DNA from: Streptomyces sp. NBC_00414
Lineage (GTDB): Bacteria; Actinomycetota; Actinomycetes; Streptomycetales; Streptomycetaceae
Assembly: GCF_036038375.1 (NCBI RefSeq)
Contig: NZ_CP107935.1
Span: forward strand, 5,084,001-5,148,000
Direction: 5' to 3'
DNA length: 64,000 nucleotides
This document shows, piece by piece, positions 7,830-16,471 of the stretch; the stretch's first letter is position 1, and every line of letters begins with the position of its first letter. A model generated the notes under the pieces. The model was not told the DNA's origin, ran no database searches, and worked only from the letters and a program-made list of their open reading frames with translations. The position numbers and the translations under genes are program-made.

Positions 7830-9161
7830 ATGGGAATCGGGACTTCGGGAATGCGCAGGCCGCGTCTGTGGTGGCGCGGCAAGAGCACGCTGGCGAAGGT
7901 CGAGACGTACACCCGTTGGTCCTTCCACGTCTTCCCGGTGGTGGAGCTCACCGCGATCGGACTTCCGGTCCTCGGACAGGTGCGGGCCGGCCTGGCCGTG
8001 TGGGTGCTCCTGCCGCTGTGCGGGCACGCCGTGCTGTGCGCGGTGACCGCGTCCAAGGCGATCGACTGGACGCGCGGCACCCGTGAGCAGCCCGTACGCC
8101 TGCTCGTCGTGCTCGGTGTGATCTCCGCGCTGCTCGGGACCGCCGCGCTCGGCCTCGCCGAGTACGGGCCGGACGGCGACGACCCGGCATCGGCGGCGGT
8201 CTCGCTCTGCGTGGGTGTGGTGGCCTTCGGGGTCGGCACCATCGCGCTCGGCGTACGCGGCCGGGGGCGCGTCCTGGGCATCGTGACCGGCTTCGCCGCG
8301 GGTACCGGAGTCGTGGCGTCCGCCCTGGGCCTCGCCGGGTCCGCCGCGCTGGGGGTGGCGTTCGCGGCACTGCTCGGCGGCGGCTTCCTCTCCTTCACCT
8401 CCGTCTTCTCCGTCTGGCTGCTCGACGCCGTGTACGAGCTCGACGCGGCCCGCGAGACCCGTACCCGCCTCGCCGTCGCCGAGGAGCGGCTGCGCTTCGG
8501 ACGCGACCTGCACGACGTGATGGGCCGCAACCTCGCGGTGATCGCCCTGAAGAGCGAGCTGGCCGTCCAGCTCTCCCGCCGTGAACGCCCCGAGGCCGTG
8601 GACCAGATGATCGAGGTGCAGCGGATCGCCCGCGAGTCCCAGCGCGAGGTCCGCGAGGTCGTACGCGGCTACCGCGAGGCCGATCTCGGCGCCGAACTCT
8701 CCGGCGCGCAGGGCGTCCTGACCGCGGCCGGGGTCGAGTGCACGGTGACCGGTTCCGCGACCGGGCTGCCCCCGGCGGTCCAGTCGGCGCTGGGATGGGT
8801 CGTACGGGAGGCCACCACGAACGTGCTGCGGCACGGGGACGCCCGGCGGTGCCGTGTGTCACTGGAGCCGGCGGGAAACCGTGTCGTCCTCACGGTCGAG
8901 AACGACGGGGTGGAGCGGGCCGCGGCGGGGGAGCCCGGTGCGCCCGGCGGCGGGACCGGTCTCGCCGGGCTGCGGGAGCGGCTCGCCGCGGTGGCCGGGA
9001 CGCTGGAGGCGGGGCCCGTCGACGGCGGCCTGTTCCGGGTCGTGGCCGAGGTGCCACTGCCTCCGTCCGCCTCCCGCCTCACCTCCGCCTCCCGTCCTTC
9101 TTCCGCCGGGTCCTCGTCGTCCGCCGGTCCGCGCTCAGTGAGTGAAGAGGTCAACCCATGA
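7830..9161 (+). CDS. DesK-like (NarL-type) sensor histidine kinase
   Basis: About 443 residues. Four to five membrane segments lie in residues 25-200. The dimerisation/phosphoacceptor domain (HisKA_3) has RFGRDLHDVMGRNLAVIALK, with the phosphorylated His near residue 228. A C-terminal ATPase domain has GWVVREATTNVLRHGDAR (N-box), VENDG and GTGLAGLRERLAAVAG (G-box). The start is uncertain: ATG at 7830 is used, ATG at 7851 is equally possible, and no strong ribosome site is visible. It overlaps the response regulator by 4 bp. DesK relatives often sense membrane state, which suits an exporter partner. Confidence 0.85.
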   Translation: MGIGTSGMRRPRLWWRGKSTLAKVETYTRWSFHVFPVVELTAIGLPVLGQVRAGLAVWVLLPLCGHAVLCAVTASKAIDWTRGTREQPVRLLVVLGVISALLGTAALGLAEYGPDGDDPASAAVSLCVGVVAFGVGTIALGVRGRGRVLGIVTGFAAGTGVVASALGLAGSAALGVAFAALLGGGFLSFTSVFSVWLLDAVYELDAARETRTRLAVAEERLRFGRDLHDVMGRNLAVIALKSELAVQLSRRERPEAVDQMIEVQRIARESQREVREVVRGYREADLGAELSGAQGVLTAAGVECTVTGSATGLPPAVQSALGWVVREATTNVLRHGDARRCRVSLEPAGNRVVLTVENDGVERAAAGEPGAPGGGTGLAGLRERLAAVAGTLEAGPVDGGLFRVVAEVPLPPSASRLTSASRPSSAGSSSSAGPRSVSEEVNP

Positions 9162-9778
9162 CATCCGTACGACCCATCCGGTTGCTGCTCGCCGACGACG
9201 AGCACCTCATCCGGGGGGCGCTCGCCGCGCTGCTGGGTCTTGAGGACGATCTGCTCGTGGTGGCGCAGGCGGCCGGCGGACCCGAGGCGCTGGCGATGGC
9301 CCGGGCGCACGAACCCGATGTGGCCGTACTGGATCTTCAGATGCCCGGGGCCGACGGTGTGAGGGTGGCCACATCGCTGCGGACCGAACTGCCCGCCTGC
9401 CGCGTGCTCATCGTGACGAGCCACGGGCGCCCCGGGCATCTCAAGCGGGCGCTGACGGCGGGTGTGCGTGGTTTCGTCCCGAAGACCGTGAGCGCGCAAC
9501 GGCTCGCGGAGATCATCCGTACCGTGCACGCGGGAAACCGTTACGTCGACCCCGAGTTGGCCGCCGACGCGATCTCCGCCGGTGACTCGCCGCTCACCGC
9601 GCGCGAGGCCGAGGTGCTGGAGCTGGCCTCCGACGGGGCGCCCGTCGCGGAGATCGCGGAGCGGGCCGCGCTGTCGCAGGGGACGGTACGGAACTATCTG
9701 TCGTCGGCCGTGTCCAAGCTCGGAGCCGAGAACCGGCACTCCGCGGTGCGTCTCGCGCGCGAGCGAGGTTGGGTATAG
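9158..9778 (+). CDS. DesR/NarL-family response regulator
   Basis: A 206-residue regulator. The receiver domain has the acidic pair in LLADDEH, phospho-Asp 59 in AVLDLQMPG, Thr/Ser in VLIVTSHG and Lys in FVPKT. The C-terminal LuxR-type HTH (about 145-206) has SPLTAREAEVLELASDG and SQGTVRNYLSSAVSKLG. It is translationally coupled to the kinase. Likely targets are the exporter promoter at about 5800 or lipid genes elsewhere. The gene ends only 35 bases before a tRNA-Gly gene. Confidence 0.92.
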   Translation: MTSVRPIRLLLADDEHLIRGALAALLGLEDDLLVVAQAAGGPEALAMARAHEPDVAVLDLQMPGADGVRVATSLRTELPACRVLIVTSHGRPGHLKRALTAGVRGFVPKTVSAQRLAEIIRTVHAGNRYVDPELAADAISAGDSPLTAREAEVLELASDGAPVAEIAERAALSQGTVRNYLSSAVSKLGAENRHSAVRLARERGWV

Positions 9779-9813
9779 TTGCTCTCGCGCCACGGCGAAA
9801 ACCACGGCGCGGT

Positions 9814-9886
9814 GCGGACGTAGCTCAGTTGGTAGAGCGCAACCTTGCCAAGGTTGAGGTCGCCAGTTCGAACCTGGTCGTCCGCT
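9814..9886 (+). tRNA. tRNA-Gly(GCC), copy 2
   Basis: Sequence-identical to the tRNA at 5651-5723, including the following cag. It stands alone downstream of the response regulator and ahead of a strong terminator. The two copies form direct repeats around the 4.1-kb exporter/two-component block. Confidence 0.95.
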
Positions 9887-9912
9887 CAGAGTAAGTGGAA
9901 AAGGCAGCGCGA

Positions 9913-9941
9913 GAAGCCCCCGGTCATCGGCCGGGGGCTTC
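9913..9941. terminator. Terminator shared by tRNA-Gly and purC
   Basis: Inverted repeat GAAGCCCCCGG...CCGGGGGCTTC with a 7-base loop between the tRNA and the purC stop. It can act in both directions. Confidence 0.75.
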
Positions 9942-9969
9942 TTCGTGTGCGCTCGTTCCTGCCGGGCCC

Positions 9970-10869
9970 TCAGGCCCAGGGGGTGCCCGTCAGACGCTCG
10001 TACGCCTCCACGTACTTGGCGCGGGTCGCGTCCACGACCTGCTGGGGCAGGGCGGGCGGCGGCTGCTCACTCCTACGGTCCCAGCCGGACTCGGCGGAGG
10101 TCAGCCAGTCGCGTACGTACTGCTTGTCGTACGACGGCTGCGCGCGGCCCGGCTCCCACTGGTCGGCGGGCCAGAAGCGCGACGAGTCCGGGGTCAGCAC
10201 CTCGTCGGCGACGACCAGCGTGTCGCCGTCGAAGCCGAACTCGAACTTCGTGTCCGCGAGGAGAATGCCCCGGTCGCGCGCGATGTCACGGCCTCGGCCG
10301 TAGACGGCGAGCGTCGCCTGCCGCAGCTGGGCCGCGGTCTCCGCGCCGACCTGCCGGGCGACCTCCTCGTACGAGACGTTCTCGTCGTGCTCGCCGACGG
10401 CGGCCTTGGTGGCCGGGGTGAAGATCGGGGCGGGCAGCTCCGAGCCGTCGGTCAGCCCGTGCGGAAGAGCGAGGCCGCAGACCGTACGGCTCTCGTTGTA
10501 CTCGACGAGACCCGAGCCGGTGAGATAGCCGCGGGCGACGCACTCGACCGGGACCATCCGCAGGGACTTGCAGACCAGGGTGCGGCCCTGCCAGTCGGCG
10601 GGGGCGCCGGCCGGCGGTTCGGTACCGAGGACGTGGTTCGGCATCAGGTCGGCGAGCTGGTCGAACCACCAGAGCGAGAGCTGCGTCAGTACGCGGCCCT
10701 TGTCGGGGATCTCCGTGGGCAGCACCCAGTCGTACGCGGACATGCGGTCGCTGGCGACCATCACGAGGTCGCCCGCCTCGTTCTGGTACAGGTCGCGCAC
10801 CTTGCCGGTGTGCAGGTGCACCAGGCCCGGAACCTGAGGAGGCTCGGGCTTTTCTACGAATCCGGACAC
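9970..10869 (-). CDS. purC: Phosphoribosylaminoimidazole-succinocarboxamide synthase (SAICAR synthetase)
   Basis: A 299-residue SAICAR synthetase, step 7 (bacterial numbering) of IMP synthesis, joining CAIR and aspartate with ATP. Family segments are LHTGKVRDLYQNEAGDLVMVASDRMSA split around the ATP site, GRTLVCKSLRMVPVECVARG, and ADTKFEFGFD with DEVLTPDSSRFWPADQW. The length is that of the longer yeast-like/actinobacterial form. The GTG start at 10869 has an excellent ribosome site (ggaggaacc). The frame is open further upstream but without a start context. It is transcribed apart from purSQL and purD, as usual in Streptomyces. Confidence 0.97.
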   Translation of the reverse strand: MSGFVEKPEPPQVPGLVHLHTGKVRDLYQNEAGDLVMVASDRMSAYDWVLPTEIPDKGRVLTQLSLWWFDQLADLMPNHVLGTEPPAGAPADWQGRTLVCKSLRMVPVECVARGYLTGSGLVEYNESRTVCGLALPHGLTDGSELPAPIFTPATKAAVGEHDENVSYEEVARQVGAETAAQLRQATLAVYGRGRDIARDRGILLADTKFEFGFDGDTLVVADEVLTPDSSRFWPADQWEPGRAQPSYDKQYVRDWLTSAESGWDRRSEQPPPALPQQVVDATRAKYVEAYERLTGTPWA

Positions 10870-10976
10870 GGTTCCTCCCCGTGGTTCTGACTGAATGGCT
10901 CGATTCTCCCGTATGAGAGGTCCGGGCTCGGCCAGGGGTCGGTTTGGGGTTGTGGGTGGTGCGGAGGGGCGCAACC

Positions 10977-12497
10977 TCAGTCGCGTTTGCAGATGCGGTC
11001 CAGGAGGTTGGCCGTGGCGCGCTGGACACGCGCGTCGGTGTGACCCGGGCGGTCCAGGGCCGGGGACCAGGCGAAGGTGCCGGCCGCGAAGACGAGGGCA
11101 CCGGAGTGCGCGCGGTACAGGGACGTCTCCTGGTGGCGGATCGCTCCCTCCGTGTCCCGGTACGGGGAGTGGGAGAGAAGGATGCGGCCCTGGTGCTCGG
11201 GGAGCGCGATACGGGGGAAGTAGCGGTCGGCCTCGCCCGCGACCATGCCCTCCAGCTCATCGCCCTCGTGGGCCCCGGTCGCCTCCCACAGCCAGTGGTC
11301 GGCGTTGCGGACGACGAGCGGATGGGCCTCGGGGACCCGGCCCGCGTACTGGATTCCCAGGACCTCCTGCTCCGGGCGGTCGGCCTCCCGCCACAGCGCG
11401 GGTCTTCCCGGTCCACGGCGCTTCAGGCAGGTGAGCAGCCGGTCGGCGGCCCCGGACGCGGAGGGCGCCAGATCCACCTGCCAGTACATGGTGTTGGCGG
11501 AGAGGAAGACGAGGGAGGTGCCCTGCTCGCGGGCGACGTCCACGGTACGGCGCATGGTCGTCGACCAGTACTCGTCGTGCCCCGGGAAGACCAGGCCGCG
11601 GTAGCGCGTGGGGTCGATGCGGCCCGCGTGCAGGTCGCGGGCGTCGGCGTACGCGAGGTCGTAGCCGTAGCGCTCGGCCCAGCGGATGAAGTCGTAGGCG
11701 TGGCCCACGTGCAGGGGCAGGCCCGCGCCCGCGTACGGGCGGTCGAAGGAGACCGTCGTCGCGGCGTCGGCCTCGCCGAGCAGCCGGCCGTCCTCGTCCC
11801 ACGCGTGGTAGAGACTCGCGCCCGTGTGCCCGTCCTCCGGGTAGAGGTTGTACGCCTGCCAGGTGATGTCCGGCAGGACGAGCAGCAGGTCGGCGGGGTG
11901 GTCGTCGCGGACCGTGAACGGGATGTGGGAGCGGTGCCCGTCGTCGGTGGTGAGGACGGCGACGTACGCGCCGATGCTCCAGTACGACGGGATCTGCAGC
12001 CGCCACGAGAGCCACCAGTGATGGCACGAGACCGTGCGGTCCGCGGTGAGCGGGGCCGGCTGGACGATCCCGGAGAGGCGCGGACTGGTGGTGATCTTGC
12101 TGGCGCCGTCGCCGCCGTAGTGGCCGATGCGGTAGATGTCCACGCCGAACTGCTGGGGCGGGTCCACCGTGATGTGGAAGTCGACGGCCTCGCCGGGCGC
12201 GACCGCGCCGACGGAGGCGAAGCCCTTGATCTGCCGGTGGACGTCGTCGGCCGAGCGGGGGGCTCCGTCGGTCCCACGGGGGGTGGGGACCCGCGGTCCG
12301 GAACTCCGGTAGCGGTCGCGGGTGGTGGTCGCGCCGGGCGGCGGGGTGTGGTCGACGTACCAGGGGACGACGTGCCCCGTGTCGTCGAAGTACTGCTCGC
12401 TGCCGCGCAGCCAGGGGACGGGGCCCAGGCCGAAGGGGTCCGTGACGGCGTGCGCCAGCGCTCCCGACTCCCACCGGCGGATCTGCTCGGTCCCCAT
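10977..12497 (-). CDS. N,N-dimethylformamidase beta-subunit-like protein
   Basis: A 506-residue soluble protein with no obvious signal peptide. It matches the family that includes the large subunit of N,N-dimethylformamidase and secreted-like actinobacterial relatives. Visible segments are GVDIYRIGHYGGDGASKI, SGAYVAVLTTDDGHRSHIPF-like beta strands, DITWQAYNLYPE, and LVFPGHDEYWSTTMRRTVD (conserved HDEYW). The latter segments suggest a beta-sandwich joined to a class-I-amidotransferase-like fold. The small subunit of true dimethylformamidase is absent nearby, so the substrate is open. It is probably monocistronic, with a leader of about 250 bases separating it from the next minus-strand gene upstream. 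Confidence 0.75.
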   Translation of the reverse strand: MGTEQIRRWESGALAHAVTDPFGLGPVPWLRGSEQYFDDTGHVVPWYVDHTPPPGATTTRDRYRSSGPRVPTPRGTDGAPRSADDVHRQIKGFASVGAVAPGEAVDFHITVDPPQQFGVDIYRIGHYGGDGASKITTSPRLSGIVQPAPLTADRTVSCHHWWLSWRLQIPSYWSIGAYVAVLTTDDGHRSHIPFTVRDDHPADLLLVLPDITWQAYNLYPEDGHTGASLYHAWDEDGRLLGEADAATTVSFDRPYAGAGLPLHVGHAYDFIRWAERYGYDLAYADARDLHAGRIDPTRYRGLVFPGHDEYWSTTMRRTVDVAREQGTSLVFLSANTMYWQVDLAPSASGAADRLLTCLKRRGPGRPALWREADRPEQEVLGIQYAGRVPEAHPLVVRNADHWLWEATGAHEGDELEGMVAGEADRYFPRIALPEHQGRILLSHSPYRDTEGAIRHQETSLYRAHSGALVFAAGTFAWSPALDRPGHTDARVQRATANLLDRICKRD

Positions 12498-12745
12498 ATG
12501 GCGTTCCCTCCCTCGTACGTCCTTGCGCTTCTAGCGCTTGTACGCCCCTGCGCACGGCTGGGCCCAGCACATCACATTACGCATGCGCGCCGTCACCGTT
12601 CGTTGCTAATTGCCTTCGGGCGGTGGGGAGATGGGGTGGTTGGGAGATTTTTGTGACGTGCGGGGCGTGGGGTCGGGTGTGGGGTCGGGCTCGCCCTGGC
12701 GCGGTGCGGGCCGCCGGGGAAAGCGAAAGCGCCGGCCGGCCGGGC

Positions 12746-14674
12746 TCAGACCAGCCTGACCGGTTTCTCCGGACGTACGCCCAGGTCCAGGAGCCAGGCC
12801 CGGAGGGGGGCGGGGTCGCCCTCCTCGATGAGGCTGAGGACGCGGGGGCCCAGGTCGACGGCACGCTCACCGTCGACGAGGAGCGACGGGCCGTCCAGCC
12901 AGTCGAGCCCCGGCATCGCCCCGGCCGTGTCCATCGCCGCGCAGCAGACCATCGCCGTCACATGGTCGCCCAGCAACTCGCGGCCCGTCCGCGGCGGTTG
13001 CAGGGGCAGGAGGGGCAGCGCGCCGTCGTCCCAGAGCGCCAGGTCGGGGCCGCCCTGTCCCGCGGCGGCCACCGACGGCGACGTGGGCTGGGAGCTCACC
13101 GCGGCCTCCTCGCGGGCCAGTTCGGCGCTCAGCACCGCCGCGAGCTCCGCGCTCCGCTCGGTCGCCGGGACGCCGTCCTCGTCGTTCCCGGGGGCGCCGT
13201 CAGCCTCGTACGCTGTCGCGCCGCTCACGGTCGCGTGGCCGCTGTCCGGGGCGTCGGTGCCGTCTGTGGCCTCCGTGGCCGCTACGGTGCTCCGCTCGCC
13301 CTCAGCGATGCCGGTGATGCTCTGCTCGGCCACGGGCGGGGGTGTCTGCGCGGGCGGAGGTGTCTGCGCGGGCGAGGTCAGGTGGTCCATCACCCGGTCC
13401 AGGGTCGGCCCCTCCGGCTCCGAGGTCCCCGGCCCCGAGGCACGGCTCACGCCCAGCCTGTCCAGTACGCGATGCAGCCGCGCCGCGTCCGTACGCCACT
13501 TGCGGTCGACGACCTCGTCCGGGTACTCGGCCCAGTCGACCGGGGCCCAGTCGGGTCCGGTCTCGGCGGGTCCGCCGTGGAAGAGGCGCGCTGCCAGCAG
13601 GGACGTCGCCTCGTCGATCGCGCCCGGCTCCTCCAGAAGATCGCAGGCGGGGCGCTCGCCGAGCCGCGAGGTGAAGCCCTCGGCGAGCCGGTCGCGCCGG
13701 GAGAGTTCGGTGAGTGCCGCGACCACGCCCGCGTCGAGCCGGGACGGCCAGCGCCCCATGCGCCAGGCGGGCAGCGCGACCCTGGTCAGCAGGCGGTCCC
13801 AGCCCGCGTACGCCAGACCCACCTGTTCCTGGGCGACGATCCGCAGGCCGTAGTCCACAGCCTGTGCGCGCTCCGCCGCGGCGGTCGCCACTCCCCGCTC
13901 CATCTCCGCCGCGTGCCCGCGGCAGCTGCGCAGCAGAATCCGCGCCACCCAGCCGGCCACGCCGAGCACCATGCGGATCAGGGGCCCGCGGGTGGGCGCC
14001 GACGTGACCGCGACGGCCGCGTCGAGACCTCGTACGAAGCGCCGGGCCGCGGCTATGTCGGGGTGCGCCGACGGTCCCGTACCCGCGACGACCGGGGCGA
14101 GGACGGCACGCAGCTCGCCGACCCGCATCCACCACAGGAAGGGCGAGCCGATGACGAGGACGGGCGCGGCGGGCGTACGCCGGTGTGCCGATGCCAGGCC
14201 ACGGCCGCCGCCCTCCATCTCGTCCCCGGACTCCGCGCGGGGCGGGCCGTGGGCCGGATGGGTGCGGTCCTCCAGCCAGCTGTCGCAGTCCGGGGTGAGC
14301 GCTATCGCGGAGGGCGCGGGCACTTCGAGGCGCTCGGCCAGATCCCGCACCATGCGGTACAGGTCCGGCGCCGACTCCTCGGCGACCGGGACCGTGGGGC
14401 TCATGGCGGGCCTGGCCCGGGCCACGATCAGCGCGATGCCCGCCGCCGAGAGGAGCACGAGCGCGGCAAGGCCCGAGACGATCCAGCGCACCGTGCCCCA
14501 GCCCGGGCCGTCGATGTGCCCGGTCGACCCGCCGACGAGCAGGACGACGGCGACGGCCGCGGGCAGCAGGGCGACGGCCAGCGCCCTGCTGCGGATGCGC
14601 AGCACGGCGAGAGCCCGTGAGCGCGCGGTGTGCGCACCCAACTCCACTCCCAGACCGGACACGACCGGTGTCAC
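12746..14674 (-). CDS. M48-peptidase-like integral membrane protein lacking the zinc motif
   Basis: A 642-residue protein. Two N-terminal membrane helices (about 31-49 and 62-86) are followed by a soluble domain resembling M48/HtpX peptidases: VLVIGSPFLWWMRVGELRAVLAP aligns with the segment leading into the HExxH helix. Where AHELGH is expected it reads APVVAG (about 193-198), so zinc binding and proteolysis should be lost. Residues 430-560 are a low-complexity Thr/Pro/Ala/Glu linker. The GTG at 14674 is 3 bases after the stop of a 20-codon leader ORF; a later GTG at 14662 is possible. It looks like a pseudo-protease, perhaps a scaffold or chaperone-like partner. Confidence 0.7.
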   Translation of the reverse strand: MTPVVSGLGVELGAHTARSRALAVLRIRSRALAVALLPAAVAVVLLVGGSTGHIDGPGWGTVRWIVSGLAALVLLSAAGIALIVARARPAMSPTVPVAEESAPDLYRMVRDLAERLEVPAPSAIALTPDCDSWLEDRTHPAHGPPRAESGDEMEGGGRGLASAHRRTPAAPVLVIGSPFLWWMRVGELRAVLAPVVAGTGPSAHPDIAAARRFVRGLDAAVAVTSAPTRGPLIRMVLGVAGWVARILLRSCRGHAAEMERGVATAAAERAQAVDYGLRIVAQEQVGLAYAGWDRLLTRVALPAWRMGRWPSRLDAGVVAALTELSRRDRLAEGFTSRLGERPACDLLEEPGAIDEATSLLAARLFHGGPAETGPDWAPVDWAEYPDEVVDRKWRTDAARLHRVLDRLGVSRASGPGTSEPEGPTLDRVMDHLTSPAQTPPPAQTPPPVAEQSITGIAEGERSTVAATEATDGTDAPDSGHATVSGATAYEADGAPGNDEDGVPATERSAELAAVLSAELAREEAAVSSQPTSPSVAAAGQGGPDLALWDDGALPLLPLQPPRTGRELLGDHVTAMVCCAAMDTAGAMPGLDWLDGPSLLVDGERAVDLGPRVLSLIEEGDPAPLRAWLLDLGVRPEKPVRLV

Positions 14675-14677
14675 CCC

Positions 14678-14740
14678 CTACTGCCCGCCCGGCGCGTGCA
14701 TACCCAGCCACTGCCGGCGGACGTCCATGGCGTTGCTCAC
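14678..14740 (-). CDS. Candidate 20-residue leader peptide ORF upstream of the M48-like gene
   Basis: On the minus strand a GTG at 14740 follows a G-rich ribosome-binding stretch (gtggggga). It opens MSNAMDVRRQWLGMHAPGGQ and stops at TAG (14678). The stop is 3 bases before the GTG of the M48-like gene (TAGGGGGTG), so its translation could couple to or gate the downstream start. An internal ATG at 14728 is an alternative start. The peptide is basic and has no known relatives that I can name. Seen in sequence; expression is not proven. Confidence 0.45.
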   Translation of the reverse strand: MSNAMDVRRQWLGMHAPGGQ

Positions 14741-14895
14741 TCCCCCACTGTGGCACCCACGACAGACATCGCAATGCCGGTGGGCCAAGTGCCGGAACGC
14801 TTGCGCCGCACCCTAGTTGGGGCCCCGGCCGTCGTCAGCCGGATGGGGGATCGGTCACTCGATGGAATGGCTTTGGCTAGAGGTGGCTGACGAAA

Positions 14896-14927
14896 GGGCC
14901 CCGGATCCGTTGCTGGATCCGGGGCCC
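14896..14927. terminator. Terminator downstream of purD
   Basis: A 13-bp inverted repeat, GGGCCCCGGATCC and GGATCCGGGGCCC, around a 6-base loop. It sits about 70 bases past the purD stop on the minus strand. Confidence 0.75.
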
Positions 14928-14997
14928 GAAAGTGCCGGGTGGCGCTGTGCGCTCGGAGACGGTGCAGGTGAAAGACCGTAACCGATGGTTACTGAAG

Positions 14998-16257
<1,260 letters not shown>

Positions 16258-16399
16258 GGGGGTCAGCCTAGCGGGGCGCCTGGCCGGCGGGGTTTTGGTG
16301 GGGTTGCCTGGGGCGGGGCGCCTGGCCGGCGGGGTTGCCCGAGGCGGGGCGGGAGTGGGGGTGGGGGGCGGCGGTTTTTGGGTGGGGGCACGTCGGTGG

Positions 16400-16444
16400 A
16401 GGCTGGGCGCGCGGTTCCCCGCGCCCCTTCGGGGCCCCTGGGGC
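16400..16444. repeat. Single copy of the dispersed gttccccgcgcccc repeat
   Basis: Between purD and dnaX: gcgcgcggttccccgcgccc followed by a ccttcgggg hairpin. Same family as at 5200-5350 and, inverted, 48,481-48,660. The rest of the gap shows Gly-codon-like G-rich DNA and a duplicated ggttgtcgac. Confidence 0.55.
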
Positions 16445-16471
16445 CCGGCGGTTGTCGACGGTTGTCGACGG

